Source: Longispora fulva | GTDB lineage: Bacteria > Actinomycetota > Actinomycetes > Mycobacteriales > Micromonosporaceae | Direction: 5' to 3' | NCBI RefSeq assembly: GCF_015751905.1 | Contig: NZ_JADOUF010000001.1 | Coordinates: 5,952,001-6,016,000, forward strand | DNA: 64,000 bases | Shown: piece after piece, positions 1-6,588 of the stretch | Numbering within the stretch: position 1 is the stretch's first letter | How the letters are laid out: each line of letters opens with the position of its first letter | The notes under the pieces: generated by a model | What the model was told of the DNA's origin: nothing | The model's input: the letters and a program-made list of their open reading frames with translations, nothing else | Database searches by the model: none | Translations under genes and position numbers: made by a program

Positions 1-244
1 TCGCCCGCAGGTTCGCCGGGTCGCAGTTCTCCGGCGTGTGGTCGAGGTGCGCGACGGTCAGGATCACCAGAGAGTGGGTGACCGGGTGCGGCAGCTCGTT
101 GACGGCGGTGCAGCGTCCGCCGTGCCGGGCTCCGCACTCCCCCGCGCACTCGCACCGCCAGCCGGCGCGCTCGTCGCGGATCGCGAGGGATATCTGGGGC
201 CAGCCAGGCGGGTAGCGGTGCAGGTTCTCGGGCCGGATCGGCAC
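1..244 (-). CDS. HNH-like zinc protein of the AICE (cut by window edge)
   Basis: A minus-strand frame is open from a GTG at 244 to the first base of the window, so only the first 81 residues are seen and the C-terminus is missing. The visible part has a cysteine cluster (WRCECAGECGARHGGRC) followed by LTVAHLDHTPENCDPANLRA. That is the 'AHLDH...NL' signature of small HNH-type proteins common in actinobacterial phages and integrative elements, in which a CxxCH zinc knuckle normally follows; that part lies outside the window. It is the most distal visible gene of the minus-strand element operon. A nuclease role is inferred from family resemblance only; many such proteins have never been tested. 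Confidence 0.6.
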   Translation of the reverse strand, partial: MPIRPENLHRYPPGWPQISLAIRDERAGWRCECAGECGARHGGRCTAVNELPHPVTHSLVILTVAHLDHTPENCDPANLRA

Positions 245-270
245 GGAAGGCTCCTCAGCGCGGGATGGGT

Positions 271-300
271 GGCCCGCACCGCACCAGGGCGGTGCGGGCC
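271..300 (-). terminator. Perfect 12-bp hairpin between two AICE genes
   Basis: GGCCCGCACCGC (271-282) and GCGGTGCGGGCC (289-300) are perfect inverted arms around a 6-nt loop. It lies just after the stop of the 115-aa gene and before the HNH-like gene. There is no T-tract on either side, so it could be a terminator of the GC-only kind frequent in actinomycetes or an intra-operon RNA-stability element. Confidence 0.5.
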
Positions 301-307
301 AGGGCAA

Positions 308-655
308 TCAGCTCGTGGAGTGGGTGCAGTCGGCTCCGCAGGCGCAGCGGCGCGGGCTGGCGATGGAGGTCTTGACGGTGAAGGCGACGGCGTCGGGGAC
401 GTGGAGCGCGGTGGCCTTGTGGTGCCAGTAGTCCGCCGACAGGCTCACCGGAGCGGCCGTGAGCCCGAAGAGGGCGGCGATGCCGTCGACCAGGGCCACG
501 CGCTCGGCCTCGTTCCTGATGGCGGCGGTGCCGTACTCGCGGACGTCAAGGAACAGATGCGCCTGCATCCGGTTGGCGTCGGGGTGGGCGTCGAGCGTGT
601 CTGCGATGGCGCGGAGCTTGTCGGCGAGGGTCGTGGTGATGGTCGGGGTGCTCAT
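308..655 (-). CDS. Hypothetical AICE protein, 115 aa
   Basis: The protein starts with an ATG at 655. It has a helical N-terminus (ADKLRAIADTLDAHPDANRM), a mixed central part and a C-terminal CACGADC cysteine cluster. No domain is recognised. The lack of a signal peptide or membrane segment suggests a cytoplasmic protein. Codon use and position fit the minus-strand transfer operon; the gene sits between the small membrane/zinc-motif genes and the HNH-like gene. The Cys cluster at the very end may bind a metal, but this is inference. Proteins with this N-terminal pattern accompany TraB-type elements in actinomycetes as far as I recall, without known function. Confidence 0.55.
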   Translation of the reverse strand: MSTPTITTTLADKLRAIADTLDAHPDANRMQAHLFLDVREYGTAAIRNEAERVALVDGIAALFGLTAAPVSLSADYWHHKATALHVPDAVAFTVKTSIASPRRCACGADCTHSTS

Positions 656-682
656 GGCTGCTGTTCTCCCTACTGGGGTGGG

Positions 683-925
683 CTATCGGGTTCCGCGTGC
701 GTGGGTGGCTCGGGCGTGGGTGAGGAGCTTCCGGCCGAGCCGGAGTCGTTTGCCGGTGCCCTTGCACCGTTTGCAGTCGCGCCAGGCGCGTCCGGTCGGG
801 GAGCGTTTGCGGCCGGAGCCGGTGCAGCGCGGACAGTTCTTGAACGGCCAGATCGCGCACGCTGCGGCGTAGATCGCGGCCCAGATCAGGGCCGCGCCGA
901 CGGCGAGGATCAGGAGTTGCGCCAC
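683..925 (-). CDS. Small membrane protein with CxxCxGxG zinc motifs, 80 aa
   Basis: The frame extends further upstream, but the sequence only looks protein-like from the GTG at 925, which I take as the start. An N-terminal hydrophobic helix (LLILAVGAALIWAAIYAAAC, about residues 3-22) is followed by CPRCTGSG and CKRCKGTG, a pair of CxxCxGxG units like those in the DnaJ zinc-finger domain, and then a very basic tail. The family is unknown to me. The layout suggests a membrane-anchored zinc knuckle with a nucleic-acid- or protein-binding tail. It overlaps the end of the upstream 69-aa membrane protein by 16 bp, so the two are probably translationally linked. Confidence 0.55.
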   Translation of the reverse strand: MAQLLILAVGAALIWAAIYAAACAIWPFKNCPRCTGSGRKRSPTGRAWRDCKRCKGTGKRLRLGRKLLTHARATHARGTR

Positions 926-1119
926 GGGCCTGACTTGGGTCGGTGCGGTACCGGGCAGCCGACGCCCTCGCAGCGGCCCTTGAAGCATCGGGCCAGGGCC
1001 CGCATGCCCGGGGTGGGGCCGGTGCGGATGACGGTCAGGGTGAGTTCGGCGAGTTCGAGGATGCCGCCAGCGACGGCCAGAGCGCCGATGGCGGCGAGGA
1101 TGATGAGCAGGGTGTTCAC
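910..1119 (-). CDS. Small membrane protein, 69 aa
   Basis: The gene starts with GTG at 1119. It encodes one strongly hydrophobic helix at the very N-terminus (LLIILAAIGALAVAGGILEL), then a basic stretch with two cysteines (CFKGRCEGVGC). It resembles the short Spd-type membrane proteins that accompany TraB in actinomycete conjugative elements only in size, topology and position. The gene is downstream of traB on the same strand, beyond the CTAG-rich repeat cluster, and overlaps the next gene. No function can be assigned from sequence. Confidence 0.5.
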   Translation of the reverse strand: MNTLLIILAAIGALAVAGGILELAELTLTVIRTGPTPGMRALARCFKGRCEGVGCPVPHRPKSGPWRNS

Positions 1120-1230
1120 GGGTGACGTGCTCCAATTCTGGTGACTGTGCGTGATGACGTTTGGGCATGGCTATCGCCAGCCCGGGGACCCGCCGATGGC
1201 CGTTCTTGGCCGTTTCGGCTGGTCAGCGGG

Positions 1231-1321
1231 TCGGGGTCTAGGTCGCTAGGTGGCTGGCCAGGGTGGTTGGCGGGTTCTAGCGGGGGGTCTAGACCTAGAG
1301 GGTTGGGGGTCTAGACCTAGC
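1231..1321. repeat. CTAG-rich repeat cluster beside traB, candidate clt
   Basis: About 90 bp directly downstream of the traB stop codon contain seven CTAG tetranucleotides. There are two exact copies of GGGGTCTAGACCTAG (1284-1298 and 1306-1320), each holding the perfect palindrome GGTCTAGACC, and two degenerate copies (GGGTCTAG near 1235, GGGTTCTAG near 1272). CTAG is rare in GC-rich actinomycete DNA, so the cluster is striking. In Streptomyces plasmids and AICEs the cis-acting transfer locus (clt), made of short repeats bound by TraB, usually lies next to traB. Position and repeat structure fit such a role; the motif itself differs from the pSVH1-type octamer I know. Confidence 0.45.
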
Positions 1322-1323
1322 CC

Positions 1324-3522
1324 CTATCCGCTCTTCCACTTTCGGTTACTGTCGGTGATGGCCAGGGTGATGTGGTCGCGGATGATGCCCTTGAGGTTTT
1401 GGCCCTTCTCGCCGGGCACCTGTCCCCAGACCTGTTCGGTGGCGACCTTGAAGGGCTTGAGGGCTGCGGCCAGCCAGGTGGCCTTGGCTCCGTTGTCGTT
1501 GTCGGCCTGGTGCCCGTACACGTCGGGGCGCAGCTCAATCAGCCGCTCGACGACGGTCTTGGACCACACCTTGGCCTCGGATGCCGGGATGACGGCGAGG
1601 ATGTCTTCGAGCAGGGTCGACGCTGCGGTGGTGTCGGTGGCGGCAACCTCGCCCACGGCCTGGCCGGTCAGGGTGCCGGCGTTCTCGCGCAGCAGCCTGG
1701 CCCGGTCGAGGATGGTTTCGGCGTCCTGGCCGTTGGCGAAGTGCGTGCGAACGATGCCCGGGGTGTCGGACATGCCCTTGAGGATGCCGACGCCCTTGTG
1801 GGACGGCAGCAGCCGCGACGCGTCGAGGCCCTCGGAGTATGAGCCGGCTCCGAGGACGGTGTCGGAGACCTGCCAGGCGGCGACGCGCAGGGCGAAGCGG
1901 GCCTGGTGCTGGTCGCGCAGGATCGACGGGCAGGACTTGTCGTCGGGCTTCTGGGTGGCGCACATGACCGACACCCCCACGGCTGGGGCGACGCGGGTGA
2001 GGTAGACGAGGACGTCAAGGATCTGCTTGCCGAACTCCGGGTGCAGCAGGTACTCCTGCACCTCCTCGATGATCGCGAGGGTGAGCGGCATGTCCAGGGA
2101 CTTGTTCCGCGACAGCTCCGGCGTCAGTTTGCCCTCCGGGCACACCGACTTCGGCAGCTCCGACAACCGGACGTAGCGCTGTTCGGCGTCGGCCTTCAAC
2201 TCGAGCAGGGCGTTGAGCAGCCGCTCGGCCGGGTCGACCCCGTCCTTGCCGACCACCAGTCCGAACCCGCAGCGGTGGGCCACCTTGGCGAAGCTGCGCC
2301 AGTCCGGGGAGCCCTTGCCGTCGAAGACGTACAGCCGCACGAACGGGTCGAGCGCTGCGGCCAGGCCCACCAGGCGAGCGGAGAACGTCTTGCCCTGCCG
2401 AGGAACCGCACCGATGAGCAGCGAGATCCACAGCATGGAGATGGCGACCTGGTTGCCGCGCTCGTCCACGCCGAACGGGAACGGCTTCCAGAAGTCCACC
2501 TGGTCCATACCGACCAGCGGCGACCTGCCGGCCGGCACCGCGAGGGGGTCGCGGTCGGCCACCCACATGTTCACCCTCCGGTTCGACGTGGTGTCGCGGT
2601 CGAGGAACACCTGGGTGTCGGCGATGTCGATACCCGACGCAAGGCGCTCACGGCCCTTGACCGCGTCCCCGAACGTCTTGCCGTACGGCAGATCGACGAC
2701 GGCACGCCAACCGTCGCCGTCACGCGCGATGGGCTGCGGGAACGCCACCCCCTCATCGGGCTTGGCCAGCCCAGCGGCGACAAACGCGCGGGTCACGATA
2801 TCCGCCGACAGCTTGCGGGCCCGGAAGGTGACCATCGCGGTGTCGAGGAGCGGCTTGTCCTTGTTGCCACCCACCAGACCCAGCGCACCCAGCAGCGCGG
2901 CCAGGAGGGTCCAGGCTCCCCACTCAGGAACCATGTTCAGCACGACCAATGCCGTGACGAACAGGACCACCGCGCCGACGGCGGCGAGGATCAGGCGCAT
3001 CTTCACGCGGTCATTGCGGACCCCCGTAAGCCGCAGGTATGCATCGATGTCGCCGCTGGACACAGCCGCGCTGCGCAGCGGAGCAGCCTCGGAGTCGAAC
3101 GTCCAGCGGGTCACGCCGCTGGTGACCTTCCACAGTCCGCCCGGGGAGCGCAGGAGCAGCTTGCCGCCGTACTTCGGCAACCTGACCGCGTGGTAGCCGG
3201 CGGTGTGGGTGTAGTGCCGCACGACCCAACGGGCGACGCTACGGGCTTCGGTGGCGGAACGTGCCCAGGCAGGCAGGATCGGCAGTCGGGCCGCATCCTT
3301 GGCGGCCATGACCGCCCGGTAGCCGTCCGGGTCGAACCGCTCGACGGCGGCGACCTGGTCGACGGGCAGCAGCTCCCCCTCCACCACCTCGGCGTCGTCG
3401 AGGGGCACTTCCCACTCTGGGGACCGCACCTGGTCCGGAACGCTGTCGAGGGCGGGGAGGCTGGGGTTGGCTCGGATCTCCGTTTCGAGCCGATGGAATA
3501 GCTCGTTGTCGTCGTGGTTCAC
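1324..3522 (-). CDS. FtsK/SpoIIIE-type DNA translocase (TraB/TraSA-like transfer protein)
   Basis: This 732-residue protein should be the AICE motor that moves double-stranded DNA between hyphae. The N-terminus is soluble, two hydrophobic segments occupy about residues 174-217, and the ATPase follows. Walker A is GAVPRQGKT near residue 371; Walker B is LTLAIIEEVQEY near 480-490. The C-terminal 130 residues probably hold the DNA-recognition winged helix. The start is the GTG at 3522, preceded by GAAGGA. A longer frame runs to 3912, but it crosses the 54-aa gene in another frame and both copies of the hairpin repeat, so it is rejected. The CTAG-rich candidate clt lies immediately downstream, as expected for a TraB-type protein. 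One such protein is normally enough for conjugation in these elements. Confidence 0.88.
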   Translation of the reverse strand: MNHDDNELFHRLETEIRANPSLPALDSVPDQVRSPEWEVPLDDAEVVEGELLPVDQVAAVERFDPDGYRAVMAAKDAARLPILPAWARSATEARSVARWVVRHYTHTAGYHAVRLPKYGGKLLLRSPGGLWKVTSGVTRWTFDSEAAPLRSAAVSSGDIDAYLRLTGVRNDRVKMRLILAAVGAVVLFVTALVVLNMVPEWGAWTLLAALLGALGLVGGNKDKPLLDTAMVTFRARKLSADIVTRAFVAAGLAKPDEGVAFPQPIARDGDGWRAVVDLPYGKTFGDAVKGRERLASGIDIADTQVFLDRDTTSNRRVNMWVADRDPLAVPAGRSPLVGMDQVDFWKPFPFGVDERGNQVAISMLWISLLIGAVPRQGKTFSARLVGLAAALDPFVRLYVFDGKGSPDWRSFAKVAHRCGFGLVVGKDGVDPAERLLNALLELKADAEQRYVRLSELPKSVCPEGKLTPELSRNKSLDMPLTLAIIEEVQEYLLHPEFGKQILDVLVYLTRVAPAVGVSVMCATQKPDDKSCPSILRDQHQARFALRVAAWQVSDTVLGAGSYSEGLDASRLLPSHKGVGILKGMSDTPGIVRTHFANGQDAETILDRARLLRENAGTLTGQAVGEVAATDTTAASTLLEDILAVIPASEAKVWSKTVVERLIELRPDVYGHQADNDNGAKATWLAAALKPFKVATEQVWGQVPGEKGQNLKGIIRDHITLAITDSNRKWKSG

Positions 3523-3539
3523 TGAAAGTCCTTCCTCGG

Positions 3540-3604
3540 CTTGCTGGGGAGTGGGTGCCGGGGCGCGGCAGCGGTTCCTAGGCCAGACGGCCGCGCCCCG
3601 GGCG
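3540..3604 (-). repeat. Duplicated hairpin element, copy 1
   Basis: This about 65-bp element is repeated nearly identically at 3861-3922. Read on the minus strand it forms a hairpin with arms GGGGCGCGGC and GCCGCGCCCC around a roughly 20-nt loop containing CCTAGG. It lies in the leader just upstream of the traB ribosome-binding site, after the 54-aa gene. The two copies flank the 54-aa gene in direct orientation. Confidence 0.7.
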
Positions 3605-3611
3605 AAAATCT

Positions 3612-3776
3612 CTAGTAGTGCTTCCACCAGGGGAGCTTCTGCACGATCGCGTCCACCTCGGCCGAGACGGCGTCGAGGCGCTTCTCGCTGACGTTCTTCG
3701 GGAGCTTGTCGTACTTCGCACGCGCCGCCTTGAGGTCTGCGCGGGTCGGCTTCTCCGGGTTGGACTTGCTGGCCAT
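3612..3776 (-). CDS. Basic 54-aa protein between spdB-like and traB genes
   Basis: An ATG at 3776 preceded by GAAGGAGATCATTC opens a 54-residue frame ending with TAG at 3612. The product starts MASKSNPEKPTRADLKAA and ends LPWWKHY. It is highly charged, lacks any hydrophobic segment and is predicted to be largely helical. The good ribosome-binding site, the codon bias and its position in the coupled transfer operon support it as real. I do not recognise a family. Small basic proteins at this place could bind DNA or the translocase, but that is a guess. It is flanked by two direct copies of a hairpin element, so it may be part of a duplicated or mobile unit. Confidence 0.65.
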   Translation of the reverse strand: MASKSNPEKPTRADLKAARAKYDKLPKNVSEKRLDAVSAEVDAIVQKLPWWKHY

Positions 3777-3817
3777 GAATGATCTCCTTCACCACGGGCC
3801 ACCTCGTGTGGCCTCGT

Positions 3818-3861
3818 GCCCGCCCCCGACTCGAACGGGGGTGTCTGCCAGCCGGGCTACC
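3818..3861 (-). other. tRNA-like remnant (D-arm plus T-arm, no anticodon arm)
   Basis: Read on the minus strand, GTAGCCCGGCTGGCAGAC resembles a tRNA D-arm. It is followed within a few bases by CCCCG-TTCGAGT-CGGGG, a perfect T-arm with a consensus TTCRANY loop, and then GCGGGC. There is no room for an anticodon arm and the 5' GCCCAGC pairs only partly with the 3' side, so this is not a functional tRNA. It lies in the leader of the 54-aa gene, adjoining copy 2 of the hairpin repeat. Confidence 0.4.
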
Positions 3862-3922
3862 TTGCTGGGCGGATGCCGGGGCGCGGCAGCGGTTCCTAGG
3901 CCAGACGGCCACACCCCGGGCG
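3861..3922 (-). repeat. Duplicated hairpin element, copy 2
   Basis: This copy differs from the one at 3540-3604 by a 3-bp gap and a few substitutions. Two of these change the stem, but on the minus-strand transcript the pairing survives as G-U pairs (GGGGTGTGGC against GCCGCGCCCC). That pattern suggests selection on the minus-strand RNA. It begins directly after the stop of the SpdB-like gene. Confidence 0.7.
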
Positions 3923-3925
3923 GAC

Positions 3926-4819
3926 CTACCGTTTGATGTTCGTCTCGGTGGTGTTGTGCATCAGGTGCGCGAGCGCGGCGCCCATGCCAAGGACGGCCAC
4001 GGGCAGGCAGGCGACGGCGGTGGTGATCGGCCACGGGGCCTCGGTGACTCCGGCTGCGGACATCAGGTGATAGGCGACCTGCCCGGCAGCCCCCAGGACG
4101 AGGGACCCGATCGCCGACCACTTGGCGAACCTCCGGGCCCGGATCGGGATGGACCCGGACAGCCAGGCCCGCAGCGCGTAGGCGGCGTAGGTCTCCACTC
4201 CGATCGGCAGAGTGATCGCGGTGTTGAGCTTCGCGTCATCCCACAGACCCGGCAGCGGGTGCACGACCCCGAACCCGGTCAGCTCCCCCAGGCCCACCCA
4301 CCCGGACCAGATCGCCACGAACGCCGGTAGCGCCAGCAGCAGCACCGGCCAGGAGCGCACCCGACGCGCCCGCCGGGGCGACTCGGCCTCGGCCAGGTCG
4401 GTCACCGTGTCCGGGTGTCCGGCCTCATCCACCTGCACGGTCGCCGCTACCGGCGACGAGTCGGCGGAGGCGACCTCGGTGGTGTCGGATCCGGGTTCCG
4501 GGTGGGTGTCCGTGGGCACGGTCTCGGCCGTGTCGGCGTTGCTCGCCAGGAAGTCGGGGACCTCAGTCGGGCTGGTCCACTCGATTCGGCCACTGGCCTT
4601 CAACGCCCGGTTCGCGGCCGTCAGGTTCAAGCCGCTGTCCTCCAGGGCCTCGCGGACCTTGATGGCCTTGGGGGCTCCGATGCGCAGCTCGGCCATCAGC
4701 CGGTTACGCGACGGGACCTCGCCCAGCTCCACCGCCAGGTTCAGAGCCTTGGCGTGCAGCTCGTCCATCGGCCACGGGTAGGCGCTCCCGCTCTTGCGCT
4801 CCTCCATCGCGGCGGTCAC
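3926..4819 (-). CDS. SpdB-like multi-span membrane protein of the transfer operon
   Basis: The 297-residue protein starts at a GTG (4819) that overlaps the stop of the preceding gene; an ATG follows at 4807. About residues 20-95 look like a helical DNA-binding region (LGEVPSRNRLMAELRIGAPKA, then a segment like a recognition helix). Residues 95-155 are acidic and low-complexity. The C-terminal half has about four hydrophobic segments (SWPVLLLALPAFVAIW, VETYAAYALRAWL, WSAIGSLVLGAAGQVAYHL, ITTAVACLPVAVLGMG). This layout matches the DUF2637/SpdB-type proteins always found beside traB in AICEs, where they help spread the element along the mycelium. The role is inferred from layout and context. Confidence 0.65.
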   Translation of the reverse strand: MTAAMEERKSGSAYPWPMDELHAKALNLAVELGEVPSRNRLMAELRIGAPKAIKVREALEDSGLNLTAANRALKASGRIEWTSPTEVPDFLASNADTAETVPTDTHPEPGSDTTEVASADSSPVAATVQVDEAGHPDTVTDLAEAESPRRARRVRSWPVLLLALPAFVAIWSGWVGLGELTGFGVVHPLPGLWDDAKLNTAITLPIGVETYAAYALRAWLSGSIPIRARRFAKWSAIGSLVLGAAGQVAYHLMSAAGVTEAPWPITTAVACLPVAVLGMGAALAHLMHNTTETNIKR

Positions 4820-5034
4820 TTCGCACCCCCGAACAGCGAGTCACCGATCGAGTTGAGCGACTGGCGGACCGCGCCGACGAGGGCCTTGGACGGCTCCGAC
4901 AACGCCCCGCCGGAACCGGCGATCGTCAGCCCGAGCATCACGGCGATGACCGCCGCACCGGTCGAACGCGAGTTCTTCCAGCACAACCCCACCAGCCCAC
5001 CCAGGAGCAGGACCCCGAAGATCGCGAGGCTCAT
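4816..5034 (-). CDS. Small membrane protein, 72 aa, Spd-type
   Basis: The start is the ATG at 5034, which overlaps the TGA of the 125-aa gene (ATGA). The protein has two hydrophobic segments (LAIFGVLLLGGLVGLCW and TGAAVIAVMLGLTIAG) and a short polar C-terminus. Its stop overlaps the GTG of the SpdB-like gene. Tight coupling to SpdB-like and TraB genes suggests a membrane partner in intramycelial spread. No named family is recognised. Confidence 0.65.
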   Translation of the reverse strand: MSLAIFGVLLLGGLVGLCWKNSRSTGAAVIAVMLGLTIAGSGGALSEPSKALVGAVRQSLNSIGDSLFGGAK

Positions 5035-5408
5035 CGGGTCACCCCCGACCCGCCGTAGTGGCGGGCAGCGGCCAGCATGTACGCGGCCAGGACGTCCGCG
5101 CGGAGGCGAGCGGCCCACCGGTTGATCGTGTCCGGGTCACAGTCCAGCAGCAGGCACCGGCCCGCCAGCCGGGGCAGGAGGAACCTGCCCAGGCTGATGA
5201 CCGCGCCCCGAGCGTGCGCCTCGGCGGCCTGGCGCTCGACGTGGAAGCCGAGGGCGACGAACTCGACGAGCTCCGACAGGTCGACACCGGTCACCATCGC
5301 GGGGACGGTGTCCCACTTCGGCAGCAGCCGGGCGGCCTCGGCCAGCAGCTCCCCGTTGGACGGGGCGGGAGTCTCAGCGGCCGGAGCCACCACCAACGTA
5401 GCCATCAC
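5031..5408 (-). CDS. Hypothetical AICE protein, 125 aa
   Basis: The ATG at 5408 overlaps the stop of the DUF6284-like gene. The product is a mostly helical soluble protein with an Ala/Pro-rich N-terminus, a central FVALGFHVERQAAEAHARGA helix and a C-terminal region with CLLLDCDPDTINRWAARLRA. I recognise no catalytic motif. It sits between the excisionase/DUF6284 genes and the membrane proteins of the transfer operon and shares translational coupling with both neighbours. A regulatory or DNA-processing accessory role is possible but unsupported. Confidence 0.6.
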   Translation of the reverse strand: MMATLVVAPAAETPAPSNGELLAEAARLLPKWDTVPAMVTGVDLSELVEFVALGFHVERQAAEAHARGAVISLGRFLLPRLAGRCLLLDCDPDTINRWAARLRADVLAAYMLAAARHYGGSGVTR

Positions 5409-5644
5409 GCAACCTCCTCCAGCTCGACCAGGTCCCCGGCCACCGACGTGGCCCAGGCCAGACGCGCAGCCAGGATCTGGCGCACCAGGTGCCGCTCACG
5501 CCGCAGCTCGACGTCCGACGCTGGACGCCCGAGCCGCTTCAACTCCAGGCCCGTCAGCTCCAGCTCCAGCTCGATCACCGGCCACTCGGCCTCGATCGAA
5601 GCCAGGTCAGCCGCCGTGGGCTCCAACTCGACCGCGGCCATCAC
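5405..5644 (-). CDS. DUF6284-like small protein
   Basis: This 79-residue acidic protein has the pattern EPTAADLASIEAEWPVIELE followed by a leucine- and arginine-rich helix. I know that arrangement from the DUF6284 family, short proteins encoded next to excisionase and transfer genes in Streptomyces-type integrative elements. Function is unknown in the family. Start and stop overlap the excisionase stop and the next gene start by 4 bp each, so it is part of one coupled operon. Confidence 0.55.
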   Translation of the reverse strand: MMAAVELEPTAADLASIEAEWPVIELELELTGLELKRLGRPASDVELRRERHLVRQILAARLAWATSVAGDLVELEEVA

Positions 5645-5901
5645 GCCGCGCTCCGCGTGACCGTGTACTCGGCGGCGTCGACCAGGCCCAGCTCCAGCGC
5701 TCCCGACTCCATGGCGTCGATCGCCTTGGCCGGAACGACGTACCGGCCCCGGACCCTGATCGCGGGAAACTCCCCCGCGCGGATCGCCCGGTACACCGTG
5801 GGCTCGGACAGCTTCATCAGCAGGGCCGCCTCAGCGACGTTGTAGAAGCGCGGCGCCGGCGGGCTGTTCCCGCCCGGTGTCGCGAGTGTCGTGGTGTTCA
5901 C
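5641..5901 (-). CDS. xis: Excisionase-like helix-turn-helix protein (Xis)
   Basis: An 86-residue protein starting at the GTG at 5901. The core FYNVAEAALLMKLSEPTVYRAIRAGEFPA, then IRVRGRYVVP, is the MerR/AlpA-type winged helix of excisionases: helix-turn-helix followed by a two-strand wing. In AICEs this protein bends the att DNA and steers the integrase toward excision. Here it is separated from the integrase gene by about 4.7 kb holding regulators and cargo, whereas xis and int are adjacent in elements such as pSAM2. It is the first gene of the minus-strand operon and is transcribed away from the 12-bp iteron array. Confidence 0.8.
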   Translation of the reverse strand: MNTTTLATPGGNSPPAPRFYNVAEAALLMKLSEPTVYRAIRAGEFPAIRVRGRYVVPAKAIDAMESGALELGLVDAAEYTVTRSAA

Positions 5902-5933
5902 GAGGTGGTCTCCGTTCTCAGAGGATTCCGTGT

Positions 5934-5963
5934 AGCGCTGATATTAGCGCTGATATTAGCGCT
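5934..5963. promoter_or_regulatory. Three-copy iteron between divergent xis and xre genes
   Basis: AGCGCT occurs at 5934, 5946 and 5958, exactly 12 bp apart, with identical GATATT spacers, so the unit AGCGCTGATATT is repeated in phase. AGCGCT is itself palindromic. The AT-rich spacers give TAATAT-like -10 candidates on the minus strand. Position in the only divergent intergenic region of the core element suggests the operator that controls xis/tra and the xre gene, probably bound by the HTH protein encoded at 6044. Confidence 0.6.
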
Positions 5964-6043
5964 TGGGAAGTGCGAACTTCGCCGACACGTCGGACTACGA
6001 TCAGCAGGACGACTGAGCGGCGCGAACGTGCAGGAGGACTCGG

Positions 6044-6406
6044 GTGGGGGACTGGCAGGCGGTAGCCGACGCCATCAACGCGCGGATGGGCGACCTGCCG
6101 ATCCAGCAGAACGAGCTAGCCGCCCGTTCAGGAGTGTCTGTCGCGACGATCCGCGAACTCCAGGGCGGCGGCCCAGGCCGACGCCGGTCGGCTCGAACCA
6201 TGTCCGCGATCTCGACCGCGCTCGACTGGCCAGAGGACCATCTGGCGCGGGTTCTGGCCGGCACCAACTCATCCGGAGGTGGTCGCTCTTCCGCGACATC
6301 GGCTCCGAACGACATGAGTGCCGTCCTGGCCAAGCTCGACGAGCTCCAAGTGGAAGTACGTGAACTCTCTCGGAAGCTCGACCGTCTCGCTTCCGATCAG
6401 TCGTAG
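6044..6406 (+). CDS. XRE-like helix-turn-helix regulator, 120 aa
   Basis: The start is a GTG at 6044 with AGGAGG seven bases upstream. Residues 5-65 contain a lambda-repressor-like HTH (QNELAARSGVSVATIRELQG, then SARTMSAISTALDWPEDHL). The C-terminus is a predicted coiled coil (MSAVLAKLDELQVEVRELSRKLDRLA), a likely dimerisation segment. Divergent from xis, with the 12-bp iterons between, it is the obvious candidate for the element's repressor or switch protein. Two proteins per repeat array would fit the three in-phase AGCGCT sites, but binding is inferred. Confidence 0.75.
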   Translation: MGDWQAVADAINARMGDLPIQQNELAARSGVSVATIRELQGGGPGRRRSARTMSAISTALDWPEDHLARVLAGTNSSGGGRSSATSAPNDMSAVLAKLDELQVEVRELSRKLDRLASDQS

Positions 6407-6588
6407 TCGGTTGTCATGTCCGCTGCCCCCTCGCTGTCCGTTTCGCTTGCTGGACTAAGCAAACCGCGCCAGCGAGGGAATCGACAGGCGACGCTTGAGC
6501 GACGACGGCTGCCCCAGCTTGACCAGGGGATGACGGGGGATGACTCGGAGGGTTGCCCGGCGCGGAGGCCAAGCCGCATGGTGATCAC

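Noticed and set aside
3523-3912. N-terminal extension of the TraB-like frame with upstream start at 3912
   Set aside because: It crosses the 54-aa gene in another frame and both copies of the hairpin repeat, giving a visibly repeated WPRNRCRAPA peptide. The GTG at 3522 has its own ribosome-binding site.
3818-3925. A functional tRNA gene in the transfer operon
   Set aside because: D- and T-arms are recognisable but there is no space for an anticodon arm and the acceptor does not pair.
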